From: Emydura subglobosa | Lineage: Eukaryota > Chordata > Testudines > Chelidae | NCBI GenBank assembly: GCA_007922225.1 | Contig: ML679961.1 | Span: forward strand, 69,420,890-69,484,889 | DNA: 64,000 nt | Direction of reading: 5' to 3' | Shown here: one piece after another, positions 19,632 to 31,100 of the stretch | How positions within the stretch are numbered: position 1 is the stretch's first letter | Layout of the letters: each line of letters opens with the position of its first letter | The notes under the pieces: model-generated | What the model was told of the DNA's origin: nothing | What the model saw: only the letters and a program-made list of their open reading frames with translations | The model's database searches: none | Position numbers and translations under genes: made by a program

Positions 19632-22600
19632 TCAATGTTCTCCATTCAAAAGGTGAAGGTGGACAAAGAGATGTTGATCCTTATCAGCCTCTGAGGTTAT
19701 GGTTTTCCAAGTGACTGGGATCTCTGATGGCCAGAGAGTCATCCTACCCTCCCTTCCAGACCTACTTTCCTAAGGTCTTCTTTCCTAAGTGTACCAGAAT
19801 ACTATACTTAAAGACAGGTTCATGAAAGGAGATACCTCAGACAACTAGGTTAATCAGGCAGAATTATTGGAACATGTTAAAGCACTGAAGCTATCCATTT
19901 CAGAAGAATAGTGCAAGATTCTTCTCTCCATCTTCCAGGTGTTAAAGTACCTTCAGTAGACTTAGCCAAAGAGTTGCATCTTAATATCTTATGAAGGAAA
20001 TGGTCCCCTCTAGGGACCATTAAATACCAAATACGTAGTTATTGCCTGTGTCACACTGTCTGGAGTGGCTCATGACTGAGAGTGCCAACATCAAGGCAGA
20101 CTGTCAAAAGCAAGGCTGAAACCCCAAACTGGTGGTAAGCTCTATAATTAGATTTTATCAACCCAGTAACAAATGTCACTGTAACAGTCTTACGTGGAGT
20201 CATAGATAGTCCCTTTGGGCTCTCCATTCTATTTTGCCACCCAGGCAAGCTGGGTTTATTGATAATTGGTCACCTATATCAAAAATCACAAAAACTTTAG
20301 GTTCCTTGTAGTCCCAAGGGACCAGCCACATACCTCAGATCAATTTGTAACCTAGATCTCACAGAAAAGACACCTGTGGCCAATCTTTTAATAAACTAAC
20401 TAAAGGTTATTAAATAGGAAAAAGAAACTAAAGAGTCATTTACAGGTTAAAATTAGCATACACACACAAATTAAGTTACCATGTATGGTTCCTGAAGATG
20501 ACAGAGATGTCATAATCTGTCAATTCAAAATGTCTTGCAGTGTGGATCCAGGGTAGTCCCTGGGGATCTCTGTCTTATTTTACGGTCCCTGTCCCTGTGA
20601 GAATTCAAACAGCAGAGATGAAAAATTTTCTTGTGACCCTGTTTTATCTTTTACATTTAGCCTTCCAGTCCATGAGATGAGCTCCCTTGCATGAAGCATT
20701 TCCAAGGTGTGATTAAATCCATTGACCAATCTTTCTTTGTATCGTGGTGTTCCTTAATGGCCCATTTAATCTCAGTTGGCCTTTTGAATGGAGTGGGGGG
20801 AGGGGAGAGGAGAGGATGAATCCTGTACTTGGGTTAAAAAACTCAGAGTAAACATTTTCAAAGTTATAAAACAAAATTTACATATTTCCTTATAGCATGA
20901 AAAACATATTATAAGCAAGATGAATGCATGCAGCAATTTACAAGCATTTCATAGTGTAAACACTAAATACATTCTTATAAGACTAATACTTATTTTGAAC
21001 AAAACTAATGGACAAGTGAGCTAGTTTGGTTTCCAGCTGTGAGTTTGTCAGTGCTCAGCTGACCCAGACAGACTTGGCAAGGGTTGGCATCTGATTTACC
21101 AGCATCACAGCCTGTTTTCCCATTCTTTAGTGGCCATGTTCTTTAGAGAACTGTTTCCCAGTTAAGTGAACTTAAGTGCTTAAATAGAGCAGTCCTATTT
21201 CTTCCAACTCTTGGACCTCTGTTTCAGAAGCAAATCAGACTAATTCCTACTTTGGACATGTACCAATAAAACCTGGACATTTTTGTGTGTGATGTGTTTT
21301 TATTAATTTTCTTTAAGATATTATCTATCACAGAACTGATTTGAGTTTTAATATTGTTCTATAGAGAACTTATTATAGAGAAGCAGTGGCCTCTCCCTAA
21401 TTAAGATTGCAACTAGCTTCAGTTGCAAAACCTCATTCAAGCATTCCTGTAGCTTTGGCTTTGAAAATGTATTTGGCCTAAAAAAATCCCAGATTTACTC
21501 TGAAAACCAGGGAGTGTTTCTGTGAAGTTTAAAAAAAATTGTCTAAAGTTTGTCTCCTCCTTGCTCAATTATGGCCTGTTTTGTTTTATTTTTTAAATTA
21601 TTTCTACTGGTGTGTGTATGCATATGTAGTTATGTAGGTGTGTAGTAACATGCATATCTTTATCCTGTCATAGGTGCTTTGGATCAGGCCCTCAACAAAC
21701 ATCGAAATCAATTGGAATCTTTCCATTGACTTCATTGGCTAGATTAGATCCTGAATGAGACTGGAGCCATTAGTAATATCTTGGATAGTGCCCTTCACCA
21801 CTTTTATTGTAATAAACTAAAGAGCCCTTGGTCCTGTATATTTTAAAATTTTAAAGAAAAGTGCCTTCATTTATCTACACAAAGAAAATATTTCATGTAA
21901 ATTAAAAAAAAAAAAAAAACTAAAACCCCACACCTGGGAAATTTCTCCCCAAATAAATCCCTTAGCTTTGCAAACCCCCCAAAAATTGCTATACTCACTC
22001 ATCACCTCAAGTTCAAAGCACAAGCACTTAAAAGCAAAGAAACGAATAGCTGAGGACATAAATCTTAGACTCCTCACATAATAAACTTTAGACACACTGG
22101 GCCTGACTCACTGATGTTCTGTGGTGTCTTTGCACTGGCTAAACAGACATAGGCTTCAAAGGGTTTTCCAGCTAAATGCAGAACATGTTGTGTGTTTTTT
22201 TTTTTTTGTGGTTCGGCAGGGAGACGATGGAGGGAACGGGTTGGGCCAGGCTGTCCCTATATTTAGGCCAGTCTCTGGCTATTGCAAGGCTCGTAGGAAC
22301 AATGGTAGCCAAAGCACAAGCTCCGGTAATCCCATGGTAGAGGATGCATATAGATAAATTGTGCCAGTTATTCTTATTCTTAACAAGTGAAATACCACAT
22401 TTAATTGTAATACGACAAACTTAATTCTGATGCCCAAATAAATACTGTTCTGTTGTCTGTATTCTTCAAATATGAAATACAATTTTCTTAAAATTGAGGG
22501 CCAGGTTCTCAATTGGTATAGCTTTATTGACTTTCCTTTTTTCATCTCGATATTTTTATTTTTTGGATTAGCTTAAAAATAGTGTTTATACACTCTTTGG

Positions 22601-22729
22601 TGCTGGGACTGATGTTTACTATTTGTGTATTACAGGCCCTAACACAGTAAGGCATGATTGCAATGAAAGCATCTAAGTTCTACTGTAATACAAATAAACA
22701 AAATAATATTTGTGTTGCACTTATAAAAG
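19632..22729. other. No gene recognised; probable unclassified repeat at 20050-21300
   Basis: This is AT-rich DNA. The part from about 20050 to 21300 (GTCTGGAGTGGCTCATGACT, GGTTCCTTGTAGTCCCAAGG) looks like a repeat I recall from turtle sequence, but I cannot assign a class or ends. A 16-base A run lies at 21904-21919. Around 21690-21750 an inverted pair reads GATCAGGCCC...ATTGACTTCATTGG, part of a dispersed motif discussed in the findings. Confidence 0.35.
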
Positions 22730-22737
22730 GCAAGGAG

Positions 22738-23135
22738 CAGGGCTGTCCCTAGGGAGGTGCAGGCCCTGGGCCAAATCACATTTCCCCCTCCCACCCCACC
22801 TGGGATGACTGACTGGCAGCCGTGCACCCCAGGGCCTGATTTGTGCGGGCTGCAAATCACAGCCAAGCCAGGCTGCTCCTGCCACTGGGTCCGGGCAAGC
22901 GAAGGAAGCGCATGGTGGCTGGTTGTCAAACCATTGGTGATGTATGCGGGGGACACAGCGCAGGCACATTGCAACACAGACTCTCCCCCTTCCGTGGGGT
23001 GGGAACTGGGGAGGGTTGCTGATGGGTGCGTGAGAAGAAATGTAACATGACACCGTGATGTCGAAGCATGGGGTCCCCTAAAGCACGAAGCCCGGGGTGG
23101 TCGCTCCAATGTGCCATACCCTAGGGATGGTTCTG
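22738..23135. mobile_element. Non-autonomous hAT element with 8-bp target duplication
   Basis: The left end CAGGGCTGTCCCTAGGG (22738-22754) and the reverse complement of the right end, CAGAACCATCCCTAGGG (23119-23135), match at 13 of 17 positions. Exactly the same 8 bases, GCAAGGAG, lie immediately outside each end (22730-22737 and 23136-23143). A CAG-starting inverted repeat with an 8-bp duplication is diagnostic of the hAT superfamily. The 398-bp body is GC-rich and shows no transposase, so it depended on an autonomous partner. Confidence 0.88.
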
Positions 23136-23143
23136 GCAAGGAG

Positions 23144-24542
23144 TAAGTATTCCTCCCCATTCCCATCTTTCTGATGGTGTGTTAAGAGTGGGATAGTGAT
23201 GTACAAGTTTATTTTATTCAAGAACCTCATGGTAGGTATGCCAGCAGTCAGAGTGAAATACACAGAAGCAAGCTTGATGTATTTATTCTGGAGTCATCAT
23301 GGGTGCATCTAAACAAAATTGGTTTACACAAGTCACTGACCTGTTTTGAAACCCTGAAGGTGAAAGATGTCTACCGCTCTTCCCCTCAACTTTTAATTAC
23401 AATTTAAAGGACTGTTATTTTATTAGCTTTCCTTTATTATATTTCTCTCTGCAGGAAGCTTTTTTTAAAAAAAATAATGAAAGGATAGTAGCACTAAGCG
23501 GACAGTGTTATCTTCTCTTCCTACCATCTCCTCTATTAGAAAGAGACCAATTTCACTGATGTATAAACAATCATTCCAAGCCTTAGCTTTCAAAAACATT
23601 TTAGTAGGTCAGATGTGTCCAAAAATTCATCACATCCTTTATTTATCTTTAAAATATTAATGTTGTGCTCATGCAAAACACTGATGGAGGCTAGAAAATG
23701 CTGAGATGGGGATTCATTTTACTAGTTCTAGCTTACAGAATTTGTTTTGCGTGTAACTAACCAAACAAATCTCTAACACCTCTTGAAGTAGAATCTTCTC
23801 TTTAAAGGGTGAAATCCATTTCACTTACATAAAATCCCAGTAATCAAACTCTGCCTGGGAGAAATGAGGCTGGGTTTCTAGAGCATAAATCCAACCCGAC
23901 CTTGGTACAGGGCTGTGATATTGCCCCCATGTGGTTGCTGTCCAGCACAAAGGTTGGAGTAATGGCCCCACATTTTCTGTGACACTTGCACGCATGATAC
24001 TAAGACCATTATCTGTGAAAATGCGGGCCCTGCCTCGTCCACTTTGATTATTGTTTTCTACTCGATGGCTGGCTTAGAGACTCTATCCACAGTGCATATG
24101 AGTTGTTCAGGAAGTTCTGTATTATCAATCTACTTCTAGTTCCTAGCACATCCCCCATGCAGGGCTTACTTAGTGCAGACGGTTTTGCAATGTTCCTCAT
24201 CACCACAGGTTAATTTCACACATTCTGTTTTTCTGTCCTCCTTTGGTGGAGCTACTTACTTTCTCAGTTATTTATATATTTGTTTTAAAGAAATTATTGA
24301 ATAATTTTATATACATTTTGAATTAAAACCCTTAAAAAACAACAAACGTACTTCAAAAAGGAGGCTGCTGTAGTATTATGGTTCAAATAATTCACTTAGC
24401 AAAAGTGATGTTTGTTTTTTCCAAGATGTCAGTCTTCCTGTTTGGTATGCTACAGTTCAATAGGATTATTCTTTTATTCAGATGTTTGTTGCAGTTAGTT
24501 CTTTTAGTATTTGATGCGGAGTGACCCTTTTAATCAGTCACC
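23144..24542. other. No gene recognised
   Basis: AT-rich DNA with homopolymer tracts. No coding motif, RNA gene or defined repeat boundary is seen. Confidence 0.5.
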
Positions 24543-24778
24543 TAGACTAAGTCTACAATTCCAGTAGGAAGATGAGATTGCAACATGTGTGGATATACCT
24601 GAGCTAGCTCACTAAAAAGAGCATTGTTGCTGCAGTACAGTCCTGCCTGGCTAAAGTCCTGCCCAGGATCCAGGTGGCTAGCCTGTACCACTATAATTAC
24701 ACTGCTATTTGTAATGTTAGCTCAGATACTTCTACGTGTGTTGCAGTCACACCTCCCAGTTGCAGTATAGACATACCC
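24543..24778 (-). mobile_element. Small hAT-like MITE (old)
   Basis: The right end, reverse complemented, reads GGGTATGTCTATACTGCAAC, close to the end of the MITE at 48969 (GGGTATGTCTACACAGCAAA). The left end GACTAAGTCTACAATTCC is a decayed inverted match, about 8 of the first 12 positions. The body of about 236 bp has no coding capacity. No target duplication is visible, so the ends are approximate. Confidence 0.45.
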
Positions 24779-26129
24779 TTTGTTTCCTTTTGTATCAATG
24801 TGTTTTAGAAATTAGTGTTATAAGTTTATAAAGTTAAGTTTCCCCCGAGGAGTGGTGTAATATAGTGGAAGACTCAGTCCTTGTACTAAAATGCAGTGCT
24901 CCTTTGAGTAGCCACCCTAGTCTCATTTCCTAAAATTCTACAGTAAAATTCAAAGTAATCACTGGTGTATTATGCTGAAAGATGGGTCCAATTAACTTGG
25001 ATCAGAATAGGGATGAGAGTGTATCTTGAGCCAGAAGGAGGAGGAAACCCTGGAGGGAAACCCTATTTACAGCTAAGGTTGGGGAAGAAGATGGAGGCGA
25101 GAGTTACGTTGTTGTATTACTAATAAAGCCAGACCCTAGGAATGGGGATTAGTTTAAATACTAACTCAGGGTCTGTGCTCTCTCTTGAGGACTGGGTAGG
25201 GACTCTGTCCTTTCAAAATTGGTTCCTTTTGTCTGTTTACAGGAGGAGGAGGAGGAAGCATTTGTTTGTCTAACTGTAACTTAGCCTTTCATATTGAAGA
25301 GGTCATATCATACACTGTACATTCATGCCAAGAGAAATACTGGTGTTTGAAACATGAATTCTGAATTAGAAGAGCAATTACACTCAAAAACATTTAGTGG
25401 AACTGCTTAGAACAGGTTATTGCCAATCACTCATCTAACTTTGGCTTTACATATGATGCTTTTCCAATTACTATTGTTTCCATTTCATACATCCCACTAA
25501 AGAATGCTCTGTGTAGCATTGTGTGACATATTCCCTTCACAGCATTCTCCACTAACTACCTTTATCTGCCTGGAGTTAAAGCTCTCTTCAGAACATCACC
25601 TTTTGTCATTAGAGGGCTAGCAGAGCCACTGATGTGGTAACTGATATTCTTTTCCTGTACTATGAGTTGAGAATGGTGGCAGTAAGGAATCAGGCTGTTG
25701 CCCTGCCACATCCCACAATGGCCTATGGACCTGTCAGACTGCAGAGAAGTGAGCAGGTTGCACCATCTGAAGGATGGTGTAGCTTGTAAATATCCTAGGT
25801 GCAATGGTTATCTTAACAATCCATCTTCAAGTTCACTCTGGGGCACTGCAACTCCACATTGCCCCCAGAGCAGCAGTCCTTTAAATGTACAGTCTAGCCT
25901 CAATGGTAAGCTCTAACTTCTAGCCCTTAAAAGTAGCAAGATACTGGACTTTTTCAGCCTGTCATTGTCGTAAGACTGAAAATTGTCTATTGTAGGCTTT
26001 TGGTCTGTTCGATTTTTGGGGAAAAAATACTTCTTAGGCAATCTCATGTTTAAAAAGAAGTTTGTTTTGAAGTTGCTCAAGTGTTTGGAATATCAGAATA
26101 AGTCCAGCAAGAGGCATACTCATGTGCAG
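24779..26129. other. No gene recognised
   Basis: Mixed AT-rich DNA. A short GGAGGAGGAGGAGG tract occurs near 25242-25255. Nothing coding or repetitive can be defined. Confidence 0.5.
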
Positions 26130-26984
26130 GTATAACTCTCTCAGTTCCTTCTTACTCCCCTGCCCCTGGTCCGCAGGTAGCACCGTCGAATCTGCTCTTC
26201 TCACAGGCACTGTTGAGTCTGGTGCAGGATCAGCCGCCGATAGCAGGGGCACATCATAGTACCAGTGGGATTGCAGTGCTGTCCACCCCAGAGACGTTTG
26301 TTCCAGCCAGGGACTTATTGGTGCTTTCGATACTGCCGTCTCCAGCAATGCAACAGCCAGCACCGGTGGTGGAGACGTGCAGAAGGAAGCATGTTGCCTT
26401 GAGCTATTTGGTACTGTCCAGAGGGAAAAACACCCTGCTGATGTTGGCTAAGGCTTCCCCACTCTGACACCATTCCCCAGACCTTTGACATGGGCCGGTA
26501 GAATTGATGGGTACTGCTTCTCCATAGTCCCTGCAGTCTGACTTGTCACTGGAGTCTGAGGTGGAGTTGTGCAGCCAGCTGAGGGGCCGGTACCAGTACC
26601 CAGCCAGTCAGCCCTACGTTCCATTGAATCCTCTATTACCGAGCCCAGTTAAAAATAATTAGGATCTGGAGCTGTGGGATCTGCTGGTGCAGACTTACCT
26701 CCAACCCCATTCCTGGTGAAGCAGTGTCGGGGATGGGCGGTTCCATGTCTCAGGATGACTTCAATGCTCACCAGGAGCTATTGAATAGAGTGGCCTCAAA
26801 CCTAGGGCTGGAAGTGGAGGTACATAAGGAATCCTCCAACAGCCTGATTGACATCTTGACTGTGGTAACCCTGTTTGAAGGGTGGTCCTACCCCTCAGTG
26901 AAGCTATTATGGGTCCATTCAAAACCCTATGACAGACATTGTCCTCTCTGCCCCCCACGTCGAAAAAGGCAGAGAAGAAGCAAT
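26130..26984 (+). pseudogene. DIRS-4: gag fragment of a DIRS element
   Basis: CTCTCAGTTCCTTCTTACTC at about 26138 is the leader found just downstream of the promoter box in the other DIRS copies. The cysteine cluster that should follow is absent. The gag resumes with an Ala/Pro-type low-complexity region (about 26190-26600), and an open frame at 26724-26987 reads QDDFNAHQELLNRVASNLG and SSNSLIDIL, the start of the LAP2-alpha-like domain. It continues to LPPTSKKAEKK (about 26945-26980), which corresponds to PTSIVAERKYY of DIRS-2. Homology ends where the Penelope-like sequence begins. Only this internal gag piece remains. Confidence 0.62.
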
Positions 26985-27284
26985 TAGTACATATTCTAAG
27001 GAACAATTCAAAGTAGAGTGGCCCATTAACATCCTTTACAGTCATAGGACAAAAAGGGGGGATAGTGGATTACAAATTGTTGTAATAAGCCATAAATTCA
27101 GTGTCCTTTCAGGATGAGGACTGATAGGTCAGATATAGAGTGATAGCCTTGTGAAAGGTATTTTTCTCTTTTATCTCTTTCTTGTGTGAGTTTGAGAGCA
27201 CAGTGATTGTCTGGTTTCACCCATATAGTTGAAGTGGGGCATTTAGTGCACTGGATGAGGTATACCACATGTTGTGATAGGCAT
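26985..27284 (-). mobile_element. Penelope-like element piece A, with GIY-YIG segment
   Basis: Read on the minus strand, the piece starts at GCCTATCACAACATGTGGTA (about 27282) and encodes VVYLIQCTKCP, NHCALKL, SQGYHSISDLSVLILKG (27098-27268). This is the layout of the GIY-YIG endonuclease domain of Penelope-like retroelements: VVYLIxCxxC followed by the HSISDLxVLxLKG end. The YVG of the GIY-YIG signature reads IWV. It then continues into a 3' region with TATGGCTTATTACAACAATT and AATGGGCCACTCTACTTTGA, the same tail sequence as piece B on the other strand. The part between LKG and that tail, present in piece B, is missing here. Confidence 0.7.
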
Positions 27285-28105
27285 GAGAAAGTCAGGGATG
27301 AACACCTTAATTCACTCAAACAAGGACTCTCCACCACAGAAGTAGATCGCATCATGGAATGAGTCACCCAAATAACCTGGGAGAGCCTGCTTCAATTCAG
27401 AAATAAACCCCTTCCAATAAGCCCACCCCTAGTTGTCACCTGTTCCCTTCCCCTCCTCCCCCCCAGAACCCATACTGGGTATCATCAAACAGCTACCACC
27501 CATGCTTGATGGTGACCCCATCTTGAATGAAATCTTTCCTGAACCCCCTCTTCTGGCCTTCAAACAGCCCCCTAACCTCCCCAAGCTCATCGTCAGAAGC
27601 AAGCTCCCCACAGATTAAGCCACACCAACTCAAAGCAGCACCAGACTTTGCCAGCACAACAGATGCAAAACCTGCAGACATTTCTCCACAGCCACAATGA
27701 TCATCACCCCCAAATACACCTTTCAAGATCCATGGATACTACACATGCCTATTGCAACATATGATTTCAAAAGACAAGCCTGGGAGCTTAAATTCATAAT
27801 TCTGCTACACACAAAAAATTGAACAGACACTAGATTTAAGGTTTATTACAACATTCTGTAACCTACCAGTTTCCCTTTTATCTTATGACTGTAGAGGTGT
27901 TAACAGGCCACTCTACCTTGAAAGGACTCTTACAATATGTGTGTTAACTACTTAAGCTAAACTATGTGTTCCATCTTGCATTTAGCTGTGATGCTTGGAG
28001 TACCTTTCCCAGACCTGAAGAAGAGCTCTGTGTGGCTTGAAAGCTTCTCTCTCTCACCAACAGAAGTTGGTCCAATAAAAGATATGACCTTACTCACTGT
28101 GTCTC
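27285..28105 (+). mobile_element. Penelope-like element piece B, lacking the GIY-YIG segment
   Basis: On the plus strand, TCAAACAAGGACTCTCCACC (about 27317) starts a stretch that belongs just upstream of the endonuclease: CACAGAAGTAGATCGCATCA, CAGAACCCATACTGGGTATC and CAGATGCAAAACCTGCAGAC (CR-C-KTC type cysteine motif). At ACATGCCTATTGCAACATAT (about 27741) the sequence jumps directly to TTTCAAAAGACAAGCCTGGG, so the GIY-YIG coding segment found in piece A is deleted. The 3' region then runs through CAGACCTGAAGAAGAGCTCT (about 28011) and GTTGGTCCAATAAAAGATAT (about 28066), the typical 3' end of this family. The reading frames are interrupted by stops. Confidence 0.72.
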
Positions 28106-31100
28106 AGGAACATTCTAAGGCTGAGTTAATGTAGCCACTGTTGTCCTGCTCCCCTGCACAGGAAGAGAAGCAGCAGCAGTGTCACAACACACTACTAGAA
28201 ATAGCTGGGAGCCTCTGAACCAATTGTGTAGAAGTGAGGCGAGCCAGGCTGCGTCCACTCCCTGGACTTGGCTCATGGTTCCAGTGGCCCATGGCCCTCA
28301 TGCCAGAGAAACCAAATGGTGTAGGAACCACTTCCTATGGTTTGGGGAGATAAAACTGGCATGGACTTATATCCATCTCACAAATCCACTTAGACACAGC
28401 ATTTGGCCTCAGCAGCCCATCCCCCTTTCTAGGGGCACCAGTTGGGGCAGGAGTGCTCCCAGCTCCTGCCAGGGTGGAGAGAGATGGTGTGTGGGAGAAT
28501 GCTAGATTGGAATGTACCCTCTGTTCTCCCCCACCACTATCGCTTTGGGATAAATATTCTCCTGCCCATTGTTAATGTAGTTTTTAGCTCTAAAGAAGAA
28601 GTGTGTTTCAGTAGTGAAAGGTCAGGGTTCAAACCCTGCTGATCATGCATAAAGGAGGTTGTTAGATACACACAAATTTTTTTTTTTTTTTTTTTTTTTT
28701 ACCTTTTTTCCATTAAAAAAAACAAACCGTAAGAAATCGCATACAAAAAACTAAATTAATACAACATTTAGATTTCAATGTCAAGCACTGGAAAGCTAGG
28801 AAATGCTAGTTTTTTGGTTGCTGTGCAATCTTATTTACTCACAAGGAGGAAGAAATAGCACTATGTTACAGTCTTTAATTACATGATCACATACAGTTTT
28901 TTCCACAGGACCCCCTCTCATTCAGTGTACAGCTTGGATATACAAATACACAGAATTAAAGTTGCATAAGCCGTGTAGATCTGGCACTTCCCAAATTTTG
29001 AGTGCTTGAATTTGCAGCCTAAATACTGTTCCTTTAATGTAGGGTTTTTATTTAATACATATATAAATGAAAGAGAATTTGTGTGTGATTGAGAACATAT
29101 GAAACAAAAATATGTTATGGTTTATTAGGTAATTTATAAATGCAAGTAATGTAATTTTTAATTTAAAAAATTGCTATATTTCTAATATTCCTACTTTTTT
29201 CATATTGACAAGTTGTGGAAAGATTGAAAGGGAGGATGTAATTTTACTACTTCTTTAATTTTCATGTATTTAATACAAAAAAGTCAAAAGGAAACCCAGA
29301 ACATCAAGCCATTTGAAACAGTTCGCTAGTGGTGTTCTTTGAGGAACTGGTAAAGGTAATGACATCTTAAGTTTGTACACTGGGAAGACAGGGATCAAAA
29401 AAATCAATGTTTTTGCAAAGGACTGCTTGTTGATGAGAAGGAGCAACCAGAAAAATCCCAAAGTAGCTCTAACCATTTCTTGTAATAAATTTCAAACTAA
29501 AGTGGTACCTCTGCGGAGTGTACACATTTGAAATAAATATTTTTTTCTGAGCATTTATTTTGTGAGAGTTTGAGGTGTTGGATTTGGTTAATCTAACTTG
29601 TAAATCAGGCAACAAGGAGATATCATTGAAACATTTATGGACAGAGGTATTTCTTAACAATACACATCAGTCCCTGATTTCATGTGAAATCTGCTCACAC
29701 TGGTGCATGAGCCGAACTTGGGGGAGGTGAGGTAGTTTTTCTCAGTGGAAATGGCTAAAATCCATATCTACATGGAAAGACAATGGATTTGGCACTTCTG
29801 CCATTGTCATCAGTGCGGTCACCCAGGTATAACCAAGGACTGAGTTTGCCCAGCTCTGGAAATTTGGTTAACAAATCTGTTAATTATGTATGAGTCAGAA
29901 TAGAATTTAGCTCCCTCCCTCTGAGTTTCATCAGCTCTGCAGAGCTAACAGGAGTAAAAAGTAATAAAAACTAATTACTGTCACTAGAATAAACAGGCAG
30001 GAGACATGAATGGGGCAGATCCATTGAGTAAGGTAGACCATACTTTTGTAGTCACTTTTCAGAGTGGAGCTGAATCAGTGACAGAAGTTAGGGGTCTGAT
30101 TTAGCCAAAATTACACTCTCTATCAGATGCTCAAAAGGCCTCCTTCATACTCTGGGGCAGAATTATCCTACTCTAACAACAGTGCAGTGCCATTTTGCTT
30201 AATATGTGTCAGAACAAGCTATACAAGTGTTAGAAAATATAAAAAGAGACACATTAAGTCTCTGTCAGAGGTAGATATGGTACATCAAGCATCATCCCAG
30301 GACGGGTTTATAATGTTCTTGGAATTTTCCTGCTCCCCCCAATAATGGAGTCTCTTCCTCTGCCCAGCTCATTTGCTTTATATGGTAATGGAACTCTAGG
30401 GAAGGATGTCAGAGAAATTTCACAGAGCATGCTCAGCGAATTTCTTCCAGTATGCTAATATGAGGCAGATTCTTCCCAGACACTCTGTCAGCCAGGAAGA
30501 ATTTTAAAGGTGCAGTTGCCCAAAAGTATTGGGCAATCATTAGGTGACAGTTCTGTTCTGGAGGTCAGCCAGAGTGAGAAAGGAGCCTGATTTTAAAAAG
30601 CAAAAACCCTAAAGATTTAAAAAGCAAAACTATTTATTAAAAAGAGGGGAACGTGCCCCCTAATCCTGTGGACTGTACTTGAATATGGGAGAGTGTCTCC
30701 CAAAGACTCCTATGACATTGGGGAAAGGAAGTCTCCTTTTCAACATGGAGGAAATAGGAAACATCATAATACAATACCAGTTGTCTTAGAATTTCCAGGT
30801 AACTTTTTTAAACACAGTTCTGGGTAACTGAGTGGGCCCAGTGTACTTAATTCCTCCTGTAACTACACAGCACATTGACTTCAGTTTTTAAGCCAAATTA
30901 ACTCCTGTAGGATATAAAGTCTCAGATGTGGATTGTGGCCCAATGACAGTTAGAATCAGGATTACTACAACATGGACGATGGGAGCTCCTTACCCCTTGG
31001 GTTATCCCCACAATTATTTGTAATATGGTAAATTTGTATGGGTCTTCTCTGGCAGGTTAATTTGGCCTCAGACTGTGCATTCCTACCATGGAGCCTGATC

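Noticed and set aside
19632..19990. The missing 3' half of DIRS-3 beyond the CR1
   Set aside because: No RT, RNase H or recombinase motif could be read in any phase of this stretch.
28590..28700. A tRNA gene or pol III SINE near the 24-base T run
   Set aside because: A B-box-like GGTTCAAACCC exists but no A box or cloverleaf can be drawn.
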